42,449 nt of DNA from assembly GCF_000235885.1 (NCBI RefSeq), contig NZ_JH379413.1:30187-72635 (forward strand), read 5' to 3'. Below, piece by piece: positions 34,773-42,449 of this stretch. The position numbers and the translations under genes were made by a program. Below the pieces are notes generated by a model that was given only the letters and a program-made list of their open reading frames with translations, was not told the DNA's origin and made no database searches. The first letter of the stretch is position 1. Every line of letters starts with the position of its first letter. This DNA comes from Leyella stercorea DSM 18206. Its GTDB lineage: Bacteria; Bacteroidota; Bacteroidia; Bacteroidales; Bacteroidaceae.

Positions 34773-35291
34773 TTATTTATTATTTAATGTAACCTCGTCA
34801 AGCATCTGATTAATATAATCCATCTGTGCTGCATCAGTGCCGAGCTTCTTTCTGAGAATCTTCTCCGAAACCTCAACACTCAATATGGCTACTTGCTCGC
34901 GGAGCTCGCTGATAGCAGCTTGCTTCTGCGCCTCGATTTCGGCTTTCGCCTCACTAAGGATGCGTGCACTCTCCTCTCGCGCCTTCTCCTGAGCTTTCTC
35001 CACAATAGCATCACGAGTGGTAGCAGCCTCTTTCAGTATAGAGGCTTGCTTCTCTCGTGCTTCCTGAAGCATAGCCTCACTCTCTTGCTTGATGTTCTCG
35101 AGTTGTGAAGCGGCCTGTTCTGCCTTCTTCAAGCTCTCGTTGATGTACTTGCTGCGCTTGTCTACCATTGCAATAATGGCAGGGAAACCCTTGCGCGACA
35201 GTACGAAGTAGACCACCAGAAATGCCAGCAGCATCCAGAAGAGGAGTCCGAGTTCAGGAGTTAGTATTGATGGTAATGTATCAAAATTCAT
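34773..35291 (-). CDS. atpF: F1Fo ATP synthase subunit b
   Basis: A 172-residue stator subunit. One membrane helix (about residues 13-31) is followed by a long charged coiled coil rich in Ala, Glu and Lys (about 45-150), and a short C-terminal part that contacts delta. Follows atpE by 28 bp. Confidence 0.94.
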   Translation of the reverse strand: MNFDTLPSILTPELGLLFWMLLAFLVVYFVLSRKGFPAIIAMVDKRSKYINESLKKAEQAASQLENIKQESEAMLQEAREKQASILKEAATTRDAIVEKAQEKAREESARILSEAKAEIEAQKQAAISELREQVAILSVEVSEKILRKKLGTDAAQMDYINQMLDEVTLNNK

Positions 35292-35319
35292 TTGCTATAA
35301 TTTACACGATGACCTGTTC

Positions 35320-35568
<249 letters not shown>

Positions 35569-35620
35569 TTAGTTTTTTAAATTATTATTTTTTACTGTTA
35601 ATATTTATTCTCTTAAGCTT

Positions 35621-36667
35621 TTAAGCCTCTGCCTCCTCGTCTTTCTGAGCCAGTCCGATGAAGACCGCACTCAGCAGCGTGAAGACATAAGCCTGAACGA
35701 ATGCTACAAGCACCTCAAGCATGTTCATGAACAGCATCATGATGATGCTCACTGTGTTCAGTCCGATACCATAACCCACACCAAGCGACCATCCGAGGAA
35801 TATCACGCAAGTGAAGCTAAGGATGATTGCGTGTCCTGCCATCATGTTGGCAAAGAGACGCACCATGAGGGCAAACGGCTTTGTGAACACGCCGAAGAAC
35901 TCTATCACTGGCATCAACGGCACCGGAGCCTTCAGAAACACCGGTACGTGCGGCCAGAAGATATCCTTCCAGTACTCCTTGTTGCCGAACAGGTTGATGG
36001 CAATCATCGTACACATAGCGAGGAAGAACGTGATGTTGATATTGCCAGTCACGTTAGCTCCGCCGGGGAATATCGGGAGGAGTCCCAACAAGTTGGTTGT
36101 GAAGATGAAGAAGAACACTGTGAGCAAGTATGGAGCGAACGGCTTGAAGCGTTTCTCGCCGATTGCTGCCTTGATAACATCATCGTAGATAGTCATAACG
36201 AACATCTCCATCAAACCGACAAATCCTCTCGGAGCCTCGCTCTTCTCGTCTCTGTTCTTGTACCAATGTGCACAATAGAGGAACACCGCAATGAGCACGA
36301 ACACAACAATCCATATCTGTGCTACGGTTTTTGTTATGCTCAGGTCGAGCGGTCTTACGCTTGTGCCGTCGGGCATCTTCTCGTAGATCTTGCCATGATG
36401 CTCAGCGTCAAAGAAGTAGTTGGCGGGCAGATTCTCCGCAGTACACAGCGTCCAGTCGCCTGTAGCCGAACTGCGTACGATTATAGGCAATGGTATGCTT
36501 AGACTCTTTCCTTCATACGAAGCGATATGCCACTCGTATGAGTCGGAAAGGTGCTCAAGAACCATCTCTGGTATGTCGATCTGTCCCTCTTTCTGATGCG
36601 AGGCGTTAGCCGCGAGTGGCATGAGCATCACCACCAGGAGTACGATTAATGACCTTATCTGTTTCAT
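35621..36667 (-). CDS. atpB: F1Fo ATP synthase subunit a
   Basis: The membrane stator channel. I start at the ATG at 36667 (MKQIRSLIVLLVVMLMPLAA), which gives a signal-peptide-like N-terminus and 348 residues. An ATG at 36685 and a GTG at 36691 overlap the previous stop and remain possible. A ~110-residue extension with a periplasmic portion precedes the first core helix, as in other Bacteroidetes. The essential Arg is in ALMVRLFANMMAGH, followed by helices ending in FVQAYVFTLLSAVFIGLA. Confidence 0.94.
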   Translation of the reverse strand: MKQIRSLIVLLVVMLMPLAANASHQKEGQIDIPEMVLEHLSDSYEWHIASYEGKSLSIPLPIIVRSSATGDWTLCTAENLPANYFFDAEHHGKIYEKMPDGTSVRPLDLSITKTVAQIWIVVFVLIAVFLYCAHWYKNRDEKSEAPRGFVGLMEMFVMTIYDDVIKAAIGEKRFKPFAPYLLTVFFFIFTTNLLGLLPIFPGGANVTGNINITFFLAMCTMIAINLFGNKEYWKDIFWPHVPVFLKAPVPLMPVIEFFGVFTKPFALMVRLFANMMAGHAIILSFTCVIFLGWSLGVGYGIGLNTVSIIMMLFMNMLEVLVAFVQAYVFTLLSAVFIGLAQKDEEAEA

Positions 36668-36671
36668 TATT

Positions 36672-37127
36672 TTATTTGTTTTCATTGTCACACGATGTGT
36701 GAGAATTTGATATGCGCGCGAAGAACACTGAGTTGTGTATCATTATGGCAAAATAGTAACCCATGAACACCAGGCAGTACTCCATCATCGCGTCACGACC
36801 TACCACGAAGTAGCACACAACTAAGGTTGCCAATGCCAACAACATACGAAAGCCCGACACTGCGGTGTAGAATGTGGGCAAGCCGTCGTCGCCTGCCTGT
36901 CGCACCTTGCCCCATACGAGAGCATCGACCGACTCCACCACCACTGCGAACGACAATGCGACAATGGTAGGCACTGTAAGGTTGCCTACGTTTGTCAGCA
37001 ATGAGAGCAGTACGGGTATCAGCGTGACAACTGCCAGGAGGCAAAGCGACTGCAGTATGTACCGGCGACTGATGCCTTTGATTTCTTCTTTCAACATGTC
37101 ATTGTACGTTTCGTCAGAGTTCAACAC
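36672..37127 (-). CDS. Four-helix membrane protein in the atp operon, probable AtpI-like
   Basis: A 151-residue protein with four hydrophobic segments (about 23-45, 52-70, 88-110 and 116-136) and a basic patch between the second and third. It occupies the place between atpC and atpB where Bacteroidetes carry an unnamed gene. The AtpI/Atp1 helper protein has a similar role position in other phyla, but sequence similarity is not obvious to me. The ATG at 37127 overlaps atpC by 14 bp; an internal ATG at 37097 (MLKEEIKGISRRY) avoids the overlap and may be the true start. Confidence 0.75.
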   Translation of the reverse strand: MLNSDETYNDMLKEEIKGISRRYILQSLCLLAVVTLIPVLLSLLTNVGNLTVPTIVALSFAVVVESVDALVWGKVRQAGDDGLPTFYTAVSGFRMLLALATLVVCYFVVGRDAMMEYCLVFMGYYFAIMIHNSVFFARISNSHTSCDNENK

Positions 37128-37356
37128 AGATATTCACGTTGTTCTTCTGCACTTCGACGAAACCGCCGTTAACCATCTGTTCGTGTCTGCCTTCAGAGTC
37201 TTGATAGACCAGCCTTCCCTTTTCGAGTGTGGAAATGATAGGCGCGTGGTTGACGAGGATTTCGAACTCGCCGCTTGTGCCGGGAACGACAACGCGCTCC
37301 ACTGCTCCGTCAAATACCACCTTTTCGGGGGAAACGATTTTCAAATTCAAACTCAT
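37114..37356 (-). CDS. atpC: F1Fo ATP synthase subunit epsilon, short form
   Basis: An 80-residue protein that contains the N-terminal beta-sandwich of epsilon (SLNLKIVSPEKVVFDGAV, GEFEILVNHAPIIS) and stops there. The C-terminal two-helix domain, which in E. coli and Bacillus folds into F1 to inhibit ATP hydrolysis, is absent; usual length is 130-140. The frame is intact and stops naturally, so this is a native short form and not a frameshift. Positioned 24 bp after atpD. Confidence 0.92.
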   Translation of the reverse strand: MSLNLKIVSPEKVVFDGAVERVVVPGTSGEFEILVNHAPIISTLEKGRLVYQDSEGRHEQMVNGGFVEVQKNNVNICVEL

Positions 37357-37380
37357 AGATACAAAACATTAATGATGATG

Positions 37381-38958
<1,578 letters not shown>

Positions 38959-39039
38959 TTATAGAAAAAACTATTTAATATTTATTGTACTTTCTTGCAC
39001 CAAATCAACCAATACCGTGGTGGGTTTTTACCACTATTG

Positions 39040-40017
39040 TTAGATACTGAGCTCGTCGAGCACCTGGATGAGCTTGCGGTCGAACGGCTTGTCGCTGCGA
39101 ATAGCCTCGCTCAGTGGCACGTAGACAATCTCGTTGTTGCGCACGCCAATCATCACGTTGCGTTGTCCCTGCATGATTGCTTCGATAGCGCCAACGCCGG
39201 TGCGCGATGCGAGGATGCGGTCGTGTGCCGACGGGCGTCCGCCGCGCTGCAAGTGGCCGAGAATAGACACGCGCACGTCGTACTGCGGGAACTCGTTGCG
39301 CACGCGCTCTGCGTAGTACATGGCGCCGCACTTCGGGCTTTCAGACACTATGACGATGCAGCTCTTCTTCGACTTGCGTATGCCGCGCTCCATGAAGCGT
39401 GCCAACTGGTCGACGTCGGTAGAGTCTTCGGGGATGATGGCAGCCTCAGCGCCGCTTGCGATGGCTGAGTTCTGTGCGAGGAAGCCTGCGTCGCGGCCCA
39501 TCACTTCGATGAAGAAGATGCGCTCGTGGCTCTGCGCTGTGTCGCGGATGCGGTCTACACACTCTACGATGGTGTTCATTGTGGTGTCATATCCGATTGT
39601 AGAGTCGGTGCCGTAGAGGTCGTTGTCGATTGTGCCTGGCAGACCGATGCAGCAGACGTCGTACTTCTTAGCGAACTCCATTGCGCCGGTGAGCGAGCCG
39701 TTACCGCCTATGACGACGAGGGCGTCGATGCCGTGTGCCTGCATCTGCTGGTAAGCCTTCTCCTTGCCTTCGTCTGTCATGAACTCCTTTGAGCGTGCTG
39801 TCTTCAGGATTGTACCGCCCGACATGATGATGCCGCTCACGTTCTCTGTAGTGAAGTCTTCTATCTCGCCATTGATAAGTCCGTCGTATCCTCGATAGAT
39901 GCCTTTTATATTATATCCGTTACAAATACCTGCACGTGTCACCGCTCTGATGGCGGCGTTCATTCCCGGTGCATCGCCACCTGAGGTGAGCACACCGATT
40001 GTCTTTATTCTTGCCAT
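39040..40017 (-). CDS. pfkA: ATP-dependent 6-phosphofructokinase
   Basis: A 325-residue PfkA that phosphorylates fructose 6-phosphate, the committed step of glycolysis. ATP-binding [14 protein letters not shown] (8-21), GGNGS (104-108) and catalytic PGTIDND (127-133, Asp131). The Gly in GGNGS and the Gly of PGTIDND are the ATP-type residues; PPi-using enzymes usually carry Asp and Lys there. The ATG at 40017 ([10 protein letters not shown]) fits the family better than one nine bases upstream. It follows the antiporter gene by 65-74 bp without a clear promoter, so co-transcription is possible. Confidence 0.93.
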   Translation of the reverse strand: MARIKTIGVLTSGGDAPGMNAAIRAVTRAGICNGYNIKGIYRGYDGLINGEIEDFTTENVSGIIMSGGTILKTARSKEFMTDEGKEKAYQQMQAHGIDALVVIGGNGSLTGAMEFAKKYDVCCIGLPGTIDNDLYGTDSTIGYDTTMNTIVECVDRIRDTAQSHERIFFIEVMGRDAGFLAQNSAIASGAEAAIIPEDSTDVDQLARFMERGIRKSKKSCIVIVSESPKCGAMYYAERVRNEFPQYDVRVSILGHLQRGGRPSAHDRILASRTGVGAIEAIMQGQRNVMIGVRNNEIVYVPLSEAIRSDKPFDRKLIQVLDELSI

Positions 40018-40091
40018 TGTTATCAAATTATTATATTGGTTTTGGGTTCTTTTTTCACCTTATTATATATATATAGCGAGCTCTCCCCGCC

Positions 40092-41465
40092 TTACATCAG
40101 CATGATGTACATAGCGACGAGTCCTACAGTGGCAGCTGCGAATGCCACCAAGCCCACATTTCTGAAGTACCAGCCGAGCGGTATGCGCTCCATCTTCATC
40201 AGCGCCAATCCAGTGATGCTTCCGATACACAGGATATTGCCGCCTACCGCCGAGGCGTATGCCATCATCTTCCAGAACGCACCGTTCTGCGCATACACTG
40301 TCGCCTGCACGCTGTCAGCCACATCGCGCAGCGACACCATCGTCATGAGCGACATAAAGTTGTCGAGCACGCTGCTGAGCATCTGTGTGAAAAATCCGAG
40401 CACGAGCAGATTGCTCATGTATCGGTCAACTAACTGCGCCATGTACGCTGCCACACCGGTCTCTCTCACGAAACCTACGATGAGCATTATGCCGAGCACG
40501 AAGAGCATCATCTGTATCACGCCGTACTGCAACACGCGCGGCACACGACGTTGTATCATCTCGTCGGTGTTCATCAGTTTGCGGTTCACAATCTCGTTCA
40601 CTATCCACAGAACGCAGAGCACGCAGAGTGCTCCGAGGAACGGACTGAGTTTCGTGATGCTGTGGAACGTGGGGATAAACCATAGTCCGCCGATGCCCAC
40701 GAAAAGCATCACGACGCGCTGCCATACGTTCAGACGTGTGTCGTCGCCACGATACGGGAGCACTATCCATTGTGTCTCGATGCGTGTAGGTAGCTGTCTG
40801 CCTATCCAAAAGATGGGCACGAGCCACGCTATGAGACAGGGCAGAGCCATCGAAGCCGAGAAGTTGGAGGCGGTGACGGCACCCATATTCCACAGAACGA
40901 TGCCCGAAGGGTCGCCGATAACGGTGAGCGCACCGCCACAGTTGGCGGATATCACTATGGCACAACCGAGCAGCACACGCTGCCGCTGCCGTATCACGAC
41001 ATCGTGCATAATGGTGAGCATCATAACGGTTGTGGTGAGGTTGTCGAGGTTGGCTGATATGAGGAACGTCACAACGGAGAGTGTCCACAGCATACGCTGA
41101 CTGCTACGTGTGCGCAGCAGCTGTGAAATAAAGTCGAAGCATCCGTTGTTCTGCAATATCTCTACGATAACCATCGTAGCCAGCAAAAAGAGCACTATCT
41201 CTGAAGCCTTGCCTACATACTTGAGGAACACGTTGTAGGCTATGAACTGCTTCACGTCTGCCGACGACGACTCGGCTCCACCGAGGAACGTAGCATAGTC
41301 GACGGCGTGCTGCCCCATCACAAAGTCGGCACCGAAACAGACATAGAGTATCCAGCCGAGTGTACCTACAAAGATGGCAACCGCAGCTTTGTTGATATTG
41401 GTGTACTTTTCTGTAGCAATCAGAAGAGAACCAATAATTAATACCGTAACGATTAATAGTATCAT
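40092..41465 (-). CDS. nhaD: NhaD-type Na+/H+ antiporter
   Basis: A 457-residue polytopic membrane protein with about 12 hydrophobic segments. Characteristic blocks are VLFLLATMVIVEILQNNGCF (about 91-110), SANLDNLTTTVMML and GGALTVIGDPSGIVLWN, followed by VLDNFMSLM in the second half: the paired LDN motifs typical of NhaD in the ion-transporter superfamily. The usual role is to expel Na+ in exchange for H+. It has its own promoter, divergent from nudC, and precedes pfkA. Specificity (Na+ or Li+, or another anion) is inferred from family. Confidence 0.88.
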   Translation of the reverse strand: MILLIVTVLIIGSLLIATEKYTNINKAAVAIFVGTLGWILYVCFGADFVMGQHAVDYATFLGGAESSSADVKQFIAYNVFLKYVGKASEIVLFLLATMVIVEILQNNGCFDFISQLLRTRSSQRMLWTLSVVTFLISANLDNLTTTVMMLTIMHDVVIRQRQRVLLGCAIVISANCGGALTVIGDPSGIVLWNMGAVTASNFSASMALPCLIAWLVPIFWIGRQLPTRIETQWIVLPYRGDDTRLNVWQRVVMLFVGIGGLWFIPTFHSITKLSPFLGALCVLCVLWIVNEIVNRKLMNTDEMIQRRVPRVLQYGVIQMMLFVLGIMLIVGFVRETGVAAYMAQLVDRYMSNLLVLGFFTQMLSSVLDNFMSLMTMVSLRDVADSVQATVYAQNGAFWKMMAYASAVGGNILCIGSITGLALMKMERIPLGWYFRNVGLVAFAAATVGLVAMYIMLM

Positions 41466-41498
41466 AATGTAGCCTTCCTACAAAGGTTTTAGTGATTG

Positions 41499-41528
41499 CA
41501 AAGGTACAAAAATCTTTGGATTATACAA
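41499..41528 (-). promoter_or_regulatory. Promoter of nhaD (and perhaps pfkA)
   Basis: On the minus strand, TTG at 41528-41526 and TACCTTTG at 41506-41499 with a 19-bp spacer, 33 bp before the ATG at 41465. Confidence 0.75.
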
Positions 41529-41558
41529 GATTTCATTCTTTTTTTATATAAAAAGCAG

Positions 41559-41566
41559 TAACTTTG
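41559..41566 (+). promoter_or_regulatory. -7 box (TAACTTTG) for nudC
   Basis: TAACTTTG lies 33 bp before the ATG at 41600, divergent from the nhaD promoter about 50 bp away. The -33 region is a T-rich tract. Confidence 0.6.
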
Positions 41567-41599
41567 TAGCACTAACATCAATTTTAAAACACACATTAT

Positions 41600-42370
41600 A
41601 TGGCATACTGGTTTGTTTTCTGTCGTGGAGACGTGCTTCTGGAACGACGCGCCGACGGCACTCACACCATTCCGAGTGGCGAGCAGCCTCCCATCGGCGT
41701 GACATCAGACACTCACATCCTTAACGTTTCGCCTATGGACGACGGCACCCCGGTGAAGGCTTTCGCCATCGACGAGGTGGGGGGCGACCCACGCTACGAG
41801 ATGTGCGGACTGCGCCAATCGTTCTACAAACTCCCGCTGCCGCTCTATCTAAAGGCAGGCAAGGCGCAGGAGCTACTCTACTGGGACCGCAACACGCGCT
41901 TCTGTGGCGTATGCGGTGCGCCGATGGAGATGAACACCGACATATCGAAGCGATGCCCCAACTGCGGCAAGACAGTGTGGCCGCAGCTCGCCACGGCTAT
42001 CATCGTGCTCATAAACCGCGGCGACGACCTGCTGCTGGTGCACGCGCGCAACTTCAAGACCGACTTCTACGGCTGCATAGCCGGATTCGTAGAGACGGGC
42101 GAGTCGCTTGAAGAGACGGTCAGACGTGAGGTGATGGAGGAGACGCAACTCACTATAAAGAACCTGCGCTACTTCAAGTCGCAGCCCTGGCCCTACCCTT
42201 GCGGACTGATGGTGGGCTTCTTCGCCGAATACGAGAGCGGCGAGCTGAAGCTACAGGACGAGGAACTCTCGCGCGGCGGATGGTTCAACAAGCACTCGCT
42301 GCCTACGATACCCGAGAAACTGAGTCTGGCACGTATGCTTATCGACGATTGGCTGGAGCGAAACAAATAG
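41600..42370 (+). CDS. nudC: NAD+ diphosphatase / NADH pyrophosphatase (Nudix, NudC)
   Basis: A 256-residue NudC. A zinc ribbon with C102, C105, C119 and C122 precedes the Nudix box (G162-x5-E-x7-REVMEET, 162-182). The NudC-specific SQPWPYP follows at 194-200. The enzyme hydrolyses NAD(H) to nicotinamide mononucleotide and AMP, and in E. coli also removes NAD caps from RNA. Cytosolic. The ATG at 41600 follows the promoter at a normal distance. Beyond the stop, 42371-42449 shows no feature. Confidence 0.95.
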   Translation: MAYWFVFCRGDVLLERRADGTHTIPSGEQPPIGVTSDTHILNVSPMDDGTPVKAFAIDEVGGDPRYEMCGLRQSFYKLPLPLYLKAGKAQELLYWDRNTRFCGVCGAPMEMNTDISKRCPNCGKTVWPQLATAIIVLINRGDDLLLVHARNFKTDFYGCIAGFVETGESLEETVRREVMEETQLTIKNLRYFKSQPWPYPCGLMVGFFAEYESGELKLQDEELSRGGWFNKHSLPTIPEKLSLARMLIDDWLERNK

Positions 42371-42449
42371 GCAGCTATTGCAAGCGGGCATGTCAAAACT
42401 ACAGAATTGCGACGAAAGGCTAACTGTAGGAGGCTACGGCATTCCTGCC

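Noticed and set aside
39001..39039. Terminator after pfkA
   Set aside because: Only a 5-bp GTGGT/ACCAC stem without a T run is visible; too weak to call.
40036..41100. 354-codon plus-strand open frame opposite nhaD
   Set aside because: Antisense shadow of a clear membrane-protein gene; low-complexity Ser/Thr/Ile composition and no family motif.

Overview
This window most likely comes from a member of the Bacteroidales, and the family content best fits Prevotella or a close relative. Many genes carry the Bacteroidetes-type -7 box TAnnTTTG upstream instead of a sigma70 -10, often with a TTG or TTTG about 20 bp further up. The atp genes run in the Bacteroidetes order atpD-atpC-(4-TM protein)-atpB-E-F-H-A-G. 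The accompanying families (Nqr, DUF2023 beside flavodoxin, PCMD, Stealth, GH123/DUF4091) are all common in that group. The species cannot be fixed from sequence reading alone.

Layout. 1-2870 (minus): 5' part of a large secreted PCMD-type surface protein with a 1158-bp internal tandem repeat; it runs off the window. 3248-4151 (plus): flavodoxin and its DUF2023 partner. 4153-7644: an accessory island made of a short 21-bp repeat, an imperfect ~119-bp repeat, an ISL3-like transposase tail, a strong promoter with a highly structured ~240-nt leader or small RNA, a C5 cytosine methyltransferase, a PD-(D/E)XK restriction enzyme, and a second copy of the ~119-bp repeat. 7670-13690 (minus): complete nqrABCDEF operon for the sodium-pumping NADH:quinone oxidoreductase, with promoter and terminator. 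14037-18416 (plus): TamB. 18444-19760 (minus): AAA/DUF4143 ATPase. 20002-23413 (plus): helix-hairpin-helix/beta-barrel envelope protein and a PLD-type cardiolipin synthase. 23523-28074 (plus): a probable operon of a lipid A-type acyltransferase, two Stealth sugar-phosphate transferases and two glycosyltransferases, ending in a terminator and faced by a convergent GT2 gene. 29463-31256 (minus): a GH123-like secreted glycosidase whose leader holds a 22-bp tandem repeat. 31580-38946 (minus): complete F1Fo ATP synthase operon. 39040-41528 (minus): phosphofructokinase and an NhaD-type antiporter. 41600-42370 (plus): NudC NAD diphosphatase.

How it fits together. Most of the window is housekeeping energy metabolism and envelope biogenesis. 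Nqr would export Na+ and the NhaD homologue would exchange Na+ for H+. The ATP synthase c subunit lacks the Na+-ligand residues known from sodium-type rings, which suggests a proton-driven enzyme, so Nqr and NhaD may together supply a mixed Na+/H+ economy. The acyltransferase-Stealth-GT block probably makes or decorates a surface glycan. The strongest candidate for something undescribed is the structured RNA between the transposase remnant and the restriction-modification pair, inside a cassette bracketed by diverged repeats.
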